Below are positions 26,968 to 36,081 of a stretch of 64,000 nucleotides of DNA, piece by piece. Origin of the DNA: Bacillota bacterium. Lineage in GTDB: Bacteria; Bacillota; JADQBR01. A program made the position numbers and the translations under genes. Each line of letters begins with the position of its first letter. The first letter of the stretch is position 1. Where the stretch lies: the NCBI GenBank assembly GCA_016278515.1, contig JADQBR010000002.1, positions 177,798-241,797 on the forward strand, read 5' to 3'. The notes under the pieces were generated by a model. It worked only from the letters and a program-made list of their open reading frames with translations. It was not told where the DNA came from and did no database searches.

Positions 26968-28164
26968 ATGAAAATGGGAAATGATACAGTAATTGTCAGT
27001 GCGGCAAGGACTCCTTTTGGTAAGTTTGGAGAAGCATTGAGTGCATTAACAGCAGTTGAGCTTGGTTCGGCAACAATTATGGAAGTTATGACTAGAGCTG
27101 GTTTAAGTCAATATGGCCATTTAATTGATAACGTAATTATGGGTATGGTTTTACAGGGTGGAGCAGGTCAGATTCCATCCAGACAAGCAACAATTAAAGC
27201 TGGGCTGCCTGAAGATGTGCCATCTGACACCATAAATAAGGTGTGTATTTCTTCTTTGCGTGCTATTAGTATGGCAGATATGTCCATTCGTTCGAAAGAA
27301 GCCAATGTTGTTATAGCTGGTGGTATGGAAAGTATGAGTAATAGTCCTTATATTGTGCCAAAAGCAAGATGGGGACACCGTATGGGCGATGGAAGGTTGA
27401 TTGACTTAATGGTTCACGATGGCCTAACCTGTGCATTTCACAATGTTCATATGGCTGCCCACGGCAATACTATTGCAAAAGAGGTTGGCATATCCAGGGA
27501 AGAGCAGGACCAGTGGGCTTTACGAAGTCATAAAAACGCTGTGGCGGCTATGGATAATGGTAAATTAAGAGAAGAAATAGTACCTGTATTGGTACCTCGT
27601 AAAAAAGCTAAATCAATTTTGGTTGAACAGGATGAATGCCCCAGGCGAGATACTGATATTGATAAATTACGGATATTAAGGCCGCTATTTGATAAAGAGG
27701 GCACAGTTACTGCCGGGAACGCTCCGGGAGTTAATGATGGGGCTGCCAGCATACTTGTTATGTCTGGCCAAACGGCCGACGAATTAGGTATAACTCCAAT
27801 GGCAAGGATACTAGGCCATACTACTGTAGCGTTGGAACCAACCAATATTGCAAAAGCACCTGGTTTAGCCACCAATAAATTATTAGAAAAGATTGGAATG
27901 ACAGTCAAGGATATTGACTTATTTGAAATCAATGAAGCTTTTGCTGCAGTAGTTTTAACCAGCGAAAGAATTGTCGGATGGGATCCTGATAAAGTCAACG
28001 TAAACGGTGGTGCTATTGCCTTTGGCCATCCTATTGGTGCTAGTGGGGCAAGAATTGTAATGACTTTAATTTACGAATTGAAAAGAAGAGGCGGCGGCAT
28101 CGGTCTTGCCGCAATCTGTGGCGGGGGAGCACAAGGTGATGCTTTGGCGTTAGAGGTGTTCTAA
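26968..28164 (+). CDS. Acetyl-CoA C-acyltransferase (thiolase)
   Basis: 398-residue thiolase. The nucleophile is Cys93 (N-K-V-C), the catalytic His lies in G-H-P-I-G-A-S-G and the second Cys384 in C-G-G-G-A-Q-G. Motif after Cys93 is I-S-S rather than the common A-S-G, a mild deviation. In the direction suggested by the neighbours it would split acetoacetyl-CoA (3-ketoacyl-CoA) to acetyl-CoA. ATG 26968 is preferred because the upstream ATG 26947 precedes the SD gaaaggagt. First gene of the sigma-54-driven operon. Confidence 0.93.
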   Translation: MKMGNDTVIVSAARTPFGKFGEALSALTAVELGSATIMEVMTRAGLSQYGHLIDNVIMGMVLQGGAGQIPSRQATIKAGLPEDVPSDTINKVCISSLRAISMADMSIRSKEANVVIAGGMESMSNSPYIVPKARWGHRMGDGRLIDLMVHDGLTCAFHNVHMAAHGNTIAKEVGISREEQDQWALRSHKNAVAAMDNGKLREEIVPVLVPRKKAKSILVEQDECPRRDTDIDKLRILRPLFDKEGTVTAGNAPGVNDGAASILVMSGQTADELGITPMARILGHTTVALEPTNIAKAPGLATNKLLEKIGMTVKDIDLFEINEAFAAVVLTSERIVGWDPDKVNVNGGAIAFGHPIGASGARIVMTLIYELKRRGGGIGLAAICGGGAQGDALALEVF

Positions 28165-28204
28165 TATTTATTTTAATAATAATAATTTCATGAGGAGGGC
28201 TTCA

Positions 28205-29056
28205 GTGGGAAACTTTAAGAGTTTATTAGTAGTAGGAGCAGGTCAAATGGGTGCAGGCATTGCACAGGTTGCATCTCAGGCTGGAATTGATGTGAAATTA
28301 AACGATTTAAAAGAAGAGTACGTAAACAAAGGCCTAGGCGGAATACATACCAGTCTGGAACGGGCTGTTAACAAACTAAAGATCGATAAGAGTTACGCTG
28401 AGTCCGTATTATCACGTATCAGACCATCTTTGACGCTGGAGGATGCTGCTGATGTTGATTTAGTAATAGAGGCCGCGGTAGAAAACTTAGCTACTAAAGC
28501 TAATATATTTCAACAGTTAGACCAGATTTGTTCTTTAGATACGGTTTTTGCTAGTAATACATCTTCAATCCCTATTACACAGCTGGCCGGATGTACCAAT
28601 AGACCGGATAAATTTATCGGGATGCACTTCATGAATCCAGTTCCTGTCATGAAGTTAGTGGAGGTAATAGATGGGTTGATGACCAGTAACGAAACGAGAG
28701 AACAAATTATTCAACTTAGTCGGGAAATGGGAAAGGACCCGATAACTGTAAATGATTTTCCGGGTTTCGTTTCTAACAGAGTGCTAATGCCTATGATTAA
28801 TGAGGCTGTCTATTCAGTCTATGAAGGAGTTGCCACGGTGGATGCTGTGGATACGATTATGAAACTGGGCGCAAATCATCCTATGGGACCATTGGCACTC
28901 GCTGATCTTATCGGACTTGATACTTGTCTGGCCATTATGGAAGTACTCTACGACGGCTTTGGTGATTCAAAATACAGGCCGTGTCCTTTATTAAGGAAAT
29001 TCGTTCAAGCCGGCAGACTAGGGCGAAAAACTGGAATGGGCTTTTATGACTATTAA
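28205..29056 (+). CDS. 3-hydroxybutyryl-CoA dehydrogenase
   Basis: 283-residue NAD(P)-dependent dehydrogenase that interconverts 3-hydroxybutyryl-CoA and acetoacetyl-CoA. Rossmann motif G-A-G-Q-M-G-A-G (11-18), S-N-T-S-S-I (catalytic Ser region), H-F-M-N-P-V-P (catalytic His) and the C-terminal helical domain ending [11 protein letters not shown] are visible. Length equals the clostridial Hbd. Start GTG 28205 with gaggagg before it. Fits between enoyl-CoA hydratase (not in this window) and the thiolase. Confidence 0.94.
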   Translation: MGNFKSLLVVGAGQMGAGIAQVASQAGIDVKLNDLKEEYVNKGLGGIHTSLERAVNKLKIDKSYAESVLSRIRPSLTLEDAADVDLVIEAAVENLATKANIFQQLDQICSLDTVFASNTSSIPITQLAGCTNRPDKFIGMHFMNPVPVMKLVEVIDGLMTSNETREQIIQLSREMGKDPITVNDFPGFVSNRVLMPMINEAVYSVYEGVATVDAVDTIMKLGANHPMGPLALADLIGLDTCLAIMEVLYDGFGDSKYRPCPLLRKFVQAGRLGRKTGMGFYDY

Positions 29057-29083
29057 TAATGTTGAGAAGAAAGGGTGGGTTCC

Positions 29084-30223
29084 GTGGAATTTGTTTTAAA
29101 TGAAGAACAACTAATGATGAAAAAATTGGTAGCTGACTTCGCCAAACGCGAAATCGCGCCAACTGCCCAAGAGCACGACCAGAATGCTAGTTTCCCTGCT
29201 GAAATACTTAAACAGATGGCCGGACTAGATCTGCTAGGCATTCCAATTCCGGAAGAATATGGCGGAGTTGATGCGGATTTTTTAACTTATGTAGTTGCAA
29301 TAGAAGAGATTTCTAAAGCCAGCGCTTCATTGGGCGTAATCTTAGCAGTGCACACATCTGTCGGTACTTTTCCAATACTTTATTTTGGAACAGAAGAGCA
29401 AAAGCAAAAATATATTCCCAAACTAGCGAAAGGTGAGATGATTGGGGCTTTTGCTTTAACAGAATCTGGCGCTGGGTCTGATGCAGCAAAAATAAGTACT
29501 GCTGCTAAATTAGAAGGTAATAATTACATTTTAAATGGATCAAAAATTTTTATCACAAACGCAGGCCAGGCGGATGTATATATTGTGATGGCAGTGACCA
29601 ATAAGGGCCTCGGAACAAAAGGTATTTCTTCGTTTATAGTTGAGAAAAATACACCTGGTTTAAAAATAGGAATACCGGAAAAGAAACTGGGATTGCACGC
29701 TTCAAGCACTTGCCAAGTATTTTTTGAGGAGGCTGTTGTTCCAAAAGAAAATCTATTAGGGAAAGAAGGTCAAGGGTTTGAAATTGCTATGTCCTTGTTA
29801 GACGGTGGGCGAATTGGTATAGGCGCTCAAGCAGTAGGCATTGCGCAAGCCGCTCTTGAAGCAGCGCTTGAATATACTAAACAAAGAGAGCAGTTCGGAA
29901 ATAGTATTGTGAGTTTTCAGGCCGTTCAATTTATGCTAGCAGATATGGCTACGCAAATTGACGCTGCTCGTTTATTGGTTTATCAAGCAGCGGACCGTAA
30001 AGAAAAGGGTCTTGAGCATTCTAAACATGCTTCTATGGCAAAAATGTATGCGTCTGATGTCGCCATGAAAGTAACAGTGGATGCAGTCCAGCTTCTCGGA
30101 GGTTATGGGTACATGCAGGAATACCCAGTAGAACGTTATATGAGAGATGCAAAAGCGACTCAGATTTATGAGGGAACTAATCAAATTCAGCGGTGGGTGA
30201 TTGCACGCCATTTGTTGAAATAG
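29084..30223 (+). CDS. Acyl-CoA dehydrogenase 1
   Basis: 379-residue flavoprotein of the short/branched-chain acyl-CoA dehydrogenase type. FAD-binding stretches [12 protein letters not shown] and [18 protein letters not shown], and the catalytic glutamate Glu363 in I-Y-E-G-T are visible. It oxidises acyl-CoA to enoyl-CoA and gives electrons to ETF. GTG 29084 was taken because it gives the family start M-E-F and has gaaagggtggg before it. A paralogue follows directly, so the two probably differ in acyl specificity. Confidence 0.92.
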   Translation: MEFVLNEEQLMMKKLVADFAKREIAPTAQEHDQNASFPAEILKQMAGLDLLGIPIPEEYGGVDADFLTYVVAIEEISKASASLGVILAVHTSVGTFPILYFGTEEQKQKYIPKLAKGEMIGAFALTESGAGSDAAKISTAAKLEGNNYILNGSKIFITNAGQADVYIVMAVTNKGLGTKGISSFIVEKNTPGLKIGIPEKKLGLHASSTCQVFFEEAVVPKENLLGKEGQGFEIAMSLLDGGRIGIGAQAVGIAQAALEAALEYTKQREQFGNSIVSFQAVQFMLADMATQIDAARLLVYQAADRKEKGLEHSKHASMAKMYASDVAMKVTVDAVQLLGGYGYMQEYPVERYMRDAKATQIYEGTNQIQRWVIARHLLK

Positions 30224-30239
30224 TTTAAGAGGTGAGATT

Positions 30240-31379
30240 ATGGAATTCCGATTAACAGAAGAACAAGAAATGCTAAGGAATATGGTCAGGGATTTTGCCA
30301 TTAATGAGGTAGAGCCCGAAGCGGCCGAACGGGATGAGAAAGAAAGGTTTGATCGAGGTATATTTAATGCCATGGCTGAACTAGGATTGACAGGTATACC
30401 GTTCCCGGAAGAATATGGAGGAGTAGGAGCAGAATACATTAGCTATGCCATCGCGGTGGAAGAACTATCTCGTGTATGTGCTTCGACTGGCGTTACCCTT
30501 TCAGCCCACGTTTCTCTATGTAGTTGGCCGATTTATAATTATGGCACACAAGAACAAAAAGAAAAATTCTTAGTACCTTTAGCTGCAGGTAAAAAAATAG
30601 GCGCTTTTGGCTTAACTGAACCTTCGGCAGGTTCTGATGCAAGTGCTACGAAAACTACTGCTGTACTAAATGGTGACCAGTGGATACTCAACGGTACCAA
30701 AATATTTATTACTAATGGCGGCGAAGCAGAGACTTATGTCATAACTGCCATGACAGATAAGTCCCAAGGCCACCGAGGCATTAGCGTGTTTATAGTGGAA
30801 AAGGGTACACCTGGTTTTAGTTTTGGTAAAAAAGAAGCAAAAATGGGCATTCGGGCTTCTACAACAATGGAACTAGTATTTGAAGATTGCAGGATTCCTA
30901 AAGAAAATTTATTGGGTAAATTAGGCCAGGGCTTTAAAATAGCATTAGCAACACTTAATGGAGGTCGTATCGGAATTGGGGCGCAAGCGGTAGGAATTGC
31001 TCAGGGTGCATTGGATGCAGCCATTAAATATAGTAAAGAAAGAGTACAATTTAATCAACCAATTGCAGATTTCCAAGCTATTCAATTTATGTTGGCGGAC
31101 ATGGCAACCAAAATTGAAGCGGCACGACTTTTAGTATACCGCGCGGCATATCTGGAAAGTTACGACTTGCCTTTTACAAAAGAGGCAGCAATGGCGAAAT
31201 TGTTTTCTTCAGAAACTGCTATGGAAGTCACAACAAAAGCTGTACAAATATTCGGAGGCTATGGTTATTCACGGGAATATCCGGTTGAACGCATGATGCG
31301 GGATGCCAAAATTACGGAAATTTATGAGGGCACTAGCGAAGTTCAAAGGATAGTTATTTCAAGTAAATTGATAAAGTAG
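30240..31379 (+). CDS. Acyl-CoA dehydrogenase 2
   Basis: 379-residue paralogue of the gene before it. It has [18 protein letters not shown] and Q-I-F-G-G-Y-G-Y, with catalytic Glu363 again in I-Y-E-G-T. Equal length and position suggest tandem duplication, but the two differ throughout, so the duplication is not recent. One copy could act on butyryl-CoA and the other on a branched or longer acyl-CoA; sequence alone does not decide. The next gene starts within 10 bases of its stop. Confidence 0.92.
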   Translation: MEFRLTEEQEMLRNMVRDFAINEVEPEAAERDEKERFDRGIFNAMAELGLTGIPFPEEYGGVGAEYISYAIAVEELSRVCASTGVTLSAHVSLCSWPIYNYGTQEQKEKFLVPLAAGKKIGAFGLTEPSAGSDASATKTTAVLNGDQWILNGTKIFITNGGEAETYVITAMTDKSQGHRGISVFIVEKGTPGFSFGKKEAKMGIRASTTMELVFEDCRIPKENLLGKLGQGFKIALATLNGGRIGIGAQAVGIAQGALDAAIKYSKERVQFNQPIADFQAIQFMLADMATKIEAARLLVYRAAYLESYDLPFTKEAAMAKLFSSETAMEVTTKAVQIFGGYGYSREYPVERMMRDAKITEIYEGTSEVQRIVISSKLIK

Positions 31380-31388
31380 GTGGGAAGC

Positions 31389-31910
31389 TTGTTAGATGGA
31401 TTGTTAATGGTATACACGGGAAATGGAAAAGGAAAAACTACAGCTGCTCTAGGTCAGGCTGTCAGGTCTCTGGGACATGGCAAGAAGGTCTTCATGCTCC
31501 AATTTATGAAAGGCAGCCCCAATTATGGAGAAGTGATTCTAGCCAAGAAACTAGAGGGTCTAAGTATTGAACAATGGGGTAGGCATGAGTTTGTAGATCC
31601 CAAAAATCCTGCACAAATAGACAAGGATTGGGCACAAAAAGGTTTACTTAGGGCTAAAGAGATATTATTTTCAGATGAATATGACTTGGTAATATTAGAT
31701 GAGCTTAATGTTGCAATGAACTTCGGGTTAGTGACGTGGGAGCAGGTTAAGAAGGTTATCGATAATCGGCCCCAAAGGGTGGATTTAATTATTACCGGAA
31801 GATATGCATCAAATGATTTGCTGGACAGTGCCGATCTGGTAAGTATTATTGAAGAAGGTAAACATCATTACCAAAAGGGGATTAAAGCTCGCCAAGGTAT
31901 TGAATATTAA
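31389..31910 (+). CDS. Cob(I)alamin adenosyltransferase, CobA/CobO type
   Basis: 173-residue P-loop enzyme that makes adenosylcobalamin. The CobA/CobO signature G-N-G-K-G-K-T-T (11-18) is followed by A-L-G-Q-A-V-R and M-L-Q-F-M-K-G, and the Walker B is V-I-L-D-E-L-N. TTG 31389 was chosen because taggtggga lies upstream; the earlier GTG 31380 has no SD. It sits immediately before a B12-dependent mutase, so it most likely supplies that enzyme's cofactor locally rather than belonging to a biosynthesis operon. Confidence 0.88.
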   Translation: MLDGLLMVYTGNGKGKTTAALGQAVRSLGHGKKVFMLQFMKGSPNYGEVILAKKLEGLSIEQWGRHEFVDPKNPAQIDKDWAQKGLLRAKEILFSDEYDLVILDELNVAMNFGLVTWEQVKKVIDNRPQRVDLIITGRYASNDLLDSADLVSIIEEGKHHYQKGIKARQGIEY

Positions 31911-31926
31911 TATGGAGGTGTTTCAT

Positions 31927-33588
31927 ATGACTGAAGTGAGAGATATTGAACGAAGTTACCAAAGTTGGTATGAAGAAAGATATAGTAATGCGGCAGAAAG
32001 AGATGTAAAGTTTGTTACTATATCCCAGCAACCAATCAAAGAGTTATACACTCCAGGTGACATTAAGGATCTAGATTATTTTAATGATCTCGGTTTCCCA
32101 GGCGAATTTCCCTATACACGGGGTGTGCAGTCGTCAATGCATAGGGGAAGGCTATGGACCATGAGGCAGTTTGCCGGGTTTGCAACGGCAATTGAGTCAA
32201 ACCAGCGTTATAGGTTTTTATTAAATAAGGGGCAAACAGGTTTAAGTGTTGCCTTTGATATGCCTACATTAATGGGATATGATTCCGACCACCCATTTTC
32301 CGAGGGTGAAGTTGGACGTTGTGGTGTTGCCATAGATTCTTTGGCGGATATGGAGACTTTATTTAATGAAATTCCCCTGGATAAGGTTAGTACCTCCATG
32401 ACAATTAATGGCCCGGCATCCATAATATGGGCAATGTATATAGCTGCAGCAGAAAGGCAGGGAGTTTCATCTGAGTTATTAAATGGTACTATTCAAAATG
32501 ATATTTTGAAGGAATATATCGCTCAAAAATCGTGGATATTTCCTCCGCGACAATCCATGCGGCTAATCACTGATATTTTTGAATATGCATCCAAACATGT
32601 ACCTCTATGGAACACCGTAAGTGTTAGTGGTTACCATATAAGAGAAGCAGGTTCTAATGCGGTGCAAGAGCTGGCATTTACATTGGCAGACGGCTTTGCA
32701 TATGTTGAAGCTGGAATAGATGCAGGCTTAGATGTTGACGATTTTGCTCCTAGACTATCATTCTTTTTCAATTCTCACATGGACTTTTTCGAAGAGATTG
32801 CGAAATACCGTGCTGCAAGACGAATATGGGCTAAACGGATGAAGGAAAAATATGGGGCAATAAATCCTAAATCTTGGTTGTTGCGTTTTCACACACAAAC
32901 AGCAGGTTGTTCGCTCACTGCTGAACAACCAGAGAATAATATTATACGCACCGCATTTGAGGCTTTGTCAGCTGTGCTTGGCGGAACGCAATCATTGCAT
33001 ACTAACTCAATGGATGAAGTATTGGCCTTGCCAACAGAGAAATCAGTGGAAATTGCATTGAGGACACAGCAAATTATAGCTCATGAAACAGGGGTAACAA
33101 ATACTATTGACCCTCTTGCTGGGTCATACTTTATGGAAAGTCTTACAAACAAAATGGAAGCAGAAGCAGAAAATTATTTTGCCCAAATAGAGAAATTTGG
33201 CGGAGTGATAAATGCCATAGACGAAGGGTATTTTCAAAAAGAAATTGCTGATGCTGCTTTTGATTATCAGAGAGCCATAGAAAAGGGAGATAGAATTGTT
33301 GTGGGAATGAACGAATTCATTAACCAGGATGAGAAACTGACCATAGATATACTAAAAATCGATCCGAAGGTCGAACTGAAACAGAAGGATAAACTGGCTA
33401 GGCTTAAGCAGTCTAGGGATAATGAATCCGTTGAGAGATCATTACAGGCATTAAATACGGCAGCTAAATCAAATGACAATACTATGCCATTTATCTTGGA
33501 AGCGGTTCGCAACTATGCAACTTTAGGGGAAATTGTCAGTGAACTAAAATCTGTATTTGGTGTTTACAAAGAAAAACCAATGTTTTAA
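31927..33588 (+). CDS. icmA: B12-dependent acyl-CoA mutase large subunit, isobutyryl-CoA mutase-like
   Basis: 553-residue TIM-barrel catalytic subunit of the methylmalonyl/isobutyryl-CoA mutase family, without its own B12 domain. The family landmarks [26 protein letters not shown] (His237) and Q-S-L-H-T-N-S are present. Aligned with P. shermanii methylmalonyl-CoA mutase, Tyr89 is replaced by Phe82 (M-R-Q-F-A-G-F) and Arg207 by Gln200 (E-Y-I-A-Q-K). Phe plus Gln is the reported isobutyryl-CoA mutase pattern; Ile plus Gln marks 2-hydroxyisobutyryl-CoA mutase. The likely reaction is isobutyryl-CoA to butyryl-CoA. Start ATG 31927 with SD ggaggtg. Confidence 0.85.
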   Translation: MTEVRDIERSYQSWYEERYSNAAERDVKFVTISQQPIKELYTPGDIKDLDYFNDLGFPGEFPYTRGVQSSMHRGRLWTMRQFAGFATAIESNQRYRFLLNKGQTGLSVAFDMPTLMGYDSDHPFSEGEVGRCGVAIDSLADMETLFNEIPLDKVSTSMTINGPASIIWAMYIAAAERQGVSSELLNGTIQNDILKEYIAQKSWIFPPRQSMRLITDIFEYASKHVPLWNTVSVSGYHIREAGSNAVQELAFTLADGFAYVEAGIDAGLDVDDFAPRLSFFFNSHMDFFEEIAKYRAARRIWAKRMKEKYGAINPKSWLLRFHTQTAGCSLTAEQPENNIIRTAFEALSAVLGGTQSLHTNSMDEVLALPTEKSVEIALRTQQIIAHETGVTNTIDPLAGSYFMESLTNKMEAEAENYFAQIEKFGGVINAIDEGYFQKEIADAAFDYQRAIEKGDRIVVGMNEFINQDEKLTIDILKIDPKVELKQKDKLARLKQSRDNESVERSLQALNTAAKSNDNTMPFILEAVRNYATLGEIVSELKSVFGVYKEKPMF

Positions 33589-33601
33589 GGGAGGTGTTTC
33601 A

Positions 33602-33997
33602 ATGATTAAACGAATAAGGGTTTTAATGGCAAAGCCTGGTTTGGACGGACATGACCGTGGTATAAAAGTTGTGGCTCGTGCATTAAGGGATGCTGGCATG
33701 GAAGTTATCTATACGGGTTTGCATCAAACACCTCAGCAGATAGTGGCAGCAGCAATCCAAGAGGATGTTGATGTGGTGGGGTTAAGTATTTTATCCGGAG
33801 CACATATGACACTGTTTCCTAAAATCCGTAAATTATTGGATGACAATGATGGGTCAAACATTATATTAATAGGTGGCGGCACAATAGATAAGGAAGATGC
33901 TAAAGAACTGTTGCAGAATAAGTTTGCAGATGCACTTTTCGCCTCAGGAACTCCTACCGATCTTATAATAGCCTGGATAAATGAAAAAGTTGTTTGA
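33602..33997 (+). CDS. icmB: B12-binding small subunit of the acyl-CoA mutase
   Basis: 131-residue cobalamin-binding domain. The base-off/His-on motif D-x-H-x-x-G is Asp15-Gly-His17-Asp-Arg-Gly20, with His17 the expected cobalt ligand; S-I-L-S-G-A-H and G-G-G-T-I bind the nucleotide tail. The arrangement of a separate small subunit 14 bp after the large one matches two-subunit isobutyryl-CoA mutases. ATG 33602 follows gggaggtg. No MeaB/ArgK-type G-protein chaperone gene follows, which is unusual. A strong terminator ends the operon. Confidence 0.88.
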   Translation: MIKRIRVLMAKPGLDGHDRGIKVVARALRDAGMEVIYTGLHQTPQQIVAAAIQEDVDVVGLSILSGAHMTLFPKIRKLLDDNDGSNIILIGGGTIDKEDAKELLQNKFADALFASGTPTDLIIAWINEKVV

Positions 33998-34017
33998 ATA
34001 TATATAATATGTTCAGG

Positions 34018-34052
34018 AAAATCTCGTAGAGACAGTGACTACGAGATTTTTT
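34018..34052 (+). terminator. Terminator of the catabolic operon
   Basis: Perfect 12-bp stem aaaatctcgtag (34018-34029) and ctacgagatttt (34039-34050) followed by more T's. It marks the right edge of the island. Confidence 0.9.
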
Positions 34053-34131
34053 GTTTGTTCTAGACAGGCAAATCATGGAATACATCTTTAGTAAAGGAAG
34101 CCGTGCAGTAAAAAAAGAGAGGTGTAGATTA

Positions 34132-34848
34132 ATGTATGTGTTTTATCTAAAAAAAAAGAAAATGTTAACTATAATTACCATTGTGGTCCTTGTTTTACTA
34201 TTGTTAAGTACATGGTGGATTTTATGGCGACAGATAAACGTGCCAACAACTGCTGAACCGTATTATCAAGGACAAGATAATAAAAAACAAATTGCCTTTA
34301 CATTTAACGTAGATTGGGGAGAAGATTATCTGAGTGATATATTAAAAACGCTTGGCGAGAATAACATAAAAGCAACTTTTTTTTTGACGGGTCGGTGGGC
34401 AAAAAAATGTCCGGATCATGCTAAAAAAATTGTGTATGGGGGCCACGAAATCGGGAACCATGGCCTTGAGCATAAAAGTCCCAATCAAATGAATGAACAG
34501 GAAAATCGACATGACATTAAATTAGCGGAAAAATATATAATGGAAGTAAGCGGAACAAAAACAGAACTCTTTGCTCCGGCTTCTGGGGAAAGAAAAGACC
34601 AAGTGTTGGAAGCTGCAGATAGTCTCGGTTATAAGACCATCTTGTGGAGTATTGATACTATTGACTGGAGAAAAGACAAAACTCCTGATCAAATAATTAA
34701 TAAAGTTATATCTAAAGCACATAATGGGGCAATAGTGTTAATGCATCCTACGGAAGCGACTGCTTTGGCTCTGCCGTCACTAATCAAAGACTTAAAAGAC
34801 AGAGGTTATAAAATAGTGCCTGTAAGCAAAATATTGCCATTAAATTAA
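34132..34848 (+). CDS. Polysaccharide deacetylase family protein (YlxY/PdaB-like)
   Basis: 238-residue secreted or membrane-anchored NodB-type deacetylase. One N-terminal membrane helix (about 11-30) precedes the NodB domain. T-F-N-V-D-W-G-E (instead of T-F-D-D-G), T-F-F-L-T-G-R-W, H-E-I-G-N-H-G-L-E-H and L-M-H-P-T are visible. The altered first motif is also seen in sporulation-type YlxY/PdaB proteins. In Bacillus ylxY directly follows pnp; here the catabolic island separates them. ATG 34132 is favoured by agagaggtg upstream. Substrate (peptidoglycan or cortex) is inferred. Confidence 0.85.
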   Translation: MYVFYLKKKKMLTIITIVVLVLLLLSTWWILWRQINVPTTAEPYYQGQDNKKQIAFTFNVDWGEDYLSDILKTLGENNIKATFFLTGRWAKKCPDHAKKIVYGGHEIGNHGLEHKSPNQMNEQENRHDIKLAEKYIMEVSGTKTELFAPASGERKDQVLEAADSLGYKTILWSIDTIDWRKDKTPDQIINKVISKAHNGAIVLMHPTEATALALPSLIKDLKDRGYKIVPVSKILPLN

Positions 34849-34907
34849 TTTTAATATTAATTATGAAGCCTGTACCGACTTGGCATAATAATGTCGGAGG
34901 CGGGAAT

Positions 34908-35981
34908 ATGCGAAAAGTTATAGTTATTTTAACACTTGCCATACTCTATACGTTTACAGGAACTGCATACGCACAAAGTCCGGATATCACAGCTGTAAGT
35001 GCAATACTAATGGAAGTGGAAAGTGGAAAAATATTGTACAAAAAAAATATTATCAAACCAATGCAGCCAGCAAGTACAACTAAGGTTTTAACTGGCATTT
35101 TGGCCTTAGACATTACTAATCCGTCTGATATAGTAGAAATATCCACAAATTCTGCTTCTGTCGGTGAAGCTTCAATACATCTTGAAGCTGGCGAAAAACT
35201 GACTGTAGAAGAACTACTTAAAGGCGCATTAATTAAATCAGGAAACGATGCAGCAGTAGCTTTGGCGGAGCATGTGGCAGGCAATGTAGAATTGTTTTCA
35301 TTCTTGATGAATAAAAAAGCACGATTATTGGGTGGGACTGTCAGCAATTTTGTAAATCCTAATGGCTTGCCGGATGAAAGACATGTTTCTTCTACTTTTG
35401 ACTTAGCCACTATTACTAGATATGCATTAAAGGATGCCCTCTTTAGACAAATTGTAAATACTAAGCTTGAGACTATTCCATGGTACGGTTCTGGACAAAG
35501 ATATTTAAAGAATACTAATCGCTTGTTGTGGAAATACTCGTTTGTAAACGGGGTAAAGACAGGCACCACCAAGGCAGCCGGCCAATGCTTAATTGCCAGT
35601 GCAAGTAAAGACGGCATGCAATTAATATCGGTCGTATTCAAAAGCAAAGATCGGTACGGAGATACAATAAAGCTATTCAATTACGGCTTTGCCAATTATA
35701 AGGCGGAATATGTTCCCAAGGGTCAAATCTTGGGTAAAATTCATGTCGCCAATGGTACAAAAAGCTATACATGGGCAGAAACTAAAAGACCTCTTGTACT
35801 TGTATATAGCAGCAATTATAAAGGCGTTTTTGAAAAGAGGATTAACTTAACTAGGAGCATTTCTGCGCCGATAGAATTAGGCACAGAAATTGGCACCCTC
35901 TCTTTTTGGTTGGCAAATGAAAAGAAGGCTGTCGTCCCGTTGGTAACAACCGGTATGATAGAAAGAAGAAAAAAACCATAA
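34908..35981 (+). CDS. D-alanyl-D-alanine carboxypeptidase (DacF-like)
   Basis: 357-residue S11-family penicillin-binding protein. Signal peptide about 1-22 (cleavage after A-Y-A). Catalytic motifs S-T-T-K (Ser56, Lys59), S-G-N and K-T-G-T are in order, and a C-terminal PBP5-like beta domain follows (about 265-345). It trims the terminal D-Ala of peptidoglycan stem peptides; in spore formers DacF sets cortex cross-linking. ATG 34908 is chosen for its SD ggaggcggg. No amphipathic C-terminal anchor is obvious. Confidence 0.93.
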   Translation: MRKVIVILTLAILYTFTGTAYAQSPDITAVSAILMEVESGKILYKKNIIKPMQPASTTKVLTGILALDITNPSDIVEISTNSASVGEASIHLEAGEKLTVEELLKGALIKSGNDAAVALAEHVAGNVELFSFLMNKKARLLGGTVSNFVNPNGLPDERHVSSTFDLATITRYALKDALFRQIVNTKLETIPWYGSGQRYLKNTNRLLWKYSFVNGVKTGTTKAAGQCLIASASKDGMQLISVVFKSKDRYGDTIKLFNYGFANYKAEYVPKGQILGKIHVANGTKSYTWAETKRPLVLVYSSNYKGVFEKRINLTRSISAPIELGTEIGTLSFWLANEKKAVVPLVTTGMIERRKKP

Positions 35982-35988
35982 GCAAAAA

Positions 35989-36018
35989 AACTAGGGGAGC
36001 CTAGTTAATTTTTTTTTT
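35989..36018 (+). terminator. dacF terminator
   Basis: Stem aactagg (35989-35995) and cctagtt (36000-36006), 4-nt loop, then a long T-run. Confidence 0.88.
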
Positions 36019-36081
36019 AACAGGATTTAAAATAACATTTCACGAATTAGTATATGTTTAACGTTGCAAAGGAGGTAGTGT

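Noticed and set aside
31927..33588. Methylmalonyl-CoA mutase (propionate pathway)
   Set aside because: The two substrate-determining residues are Phe and Gln instead of Tyr and Arg, and no epimerase, methylmalonyl decarboxylase or succinate genes are nearby.
34946..35680. 244-codon antisense ORF opposite dacF
   Set aside because: Lies entirely within the carboxypeptidase gene, which has all its motifs; the antisense protein shows no recognisable domain and no SD.
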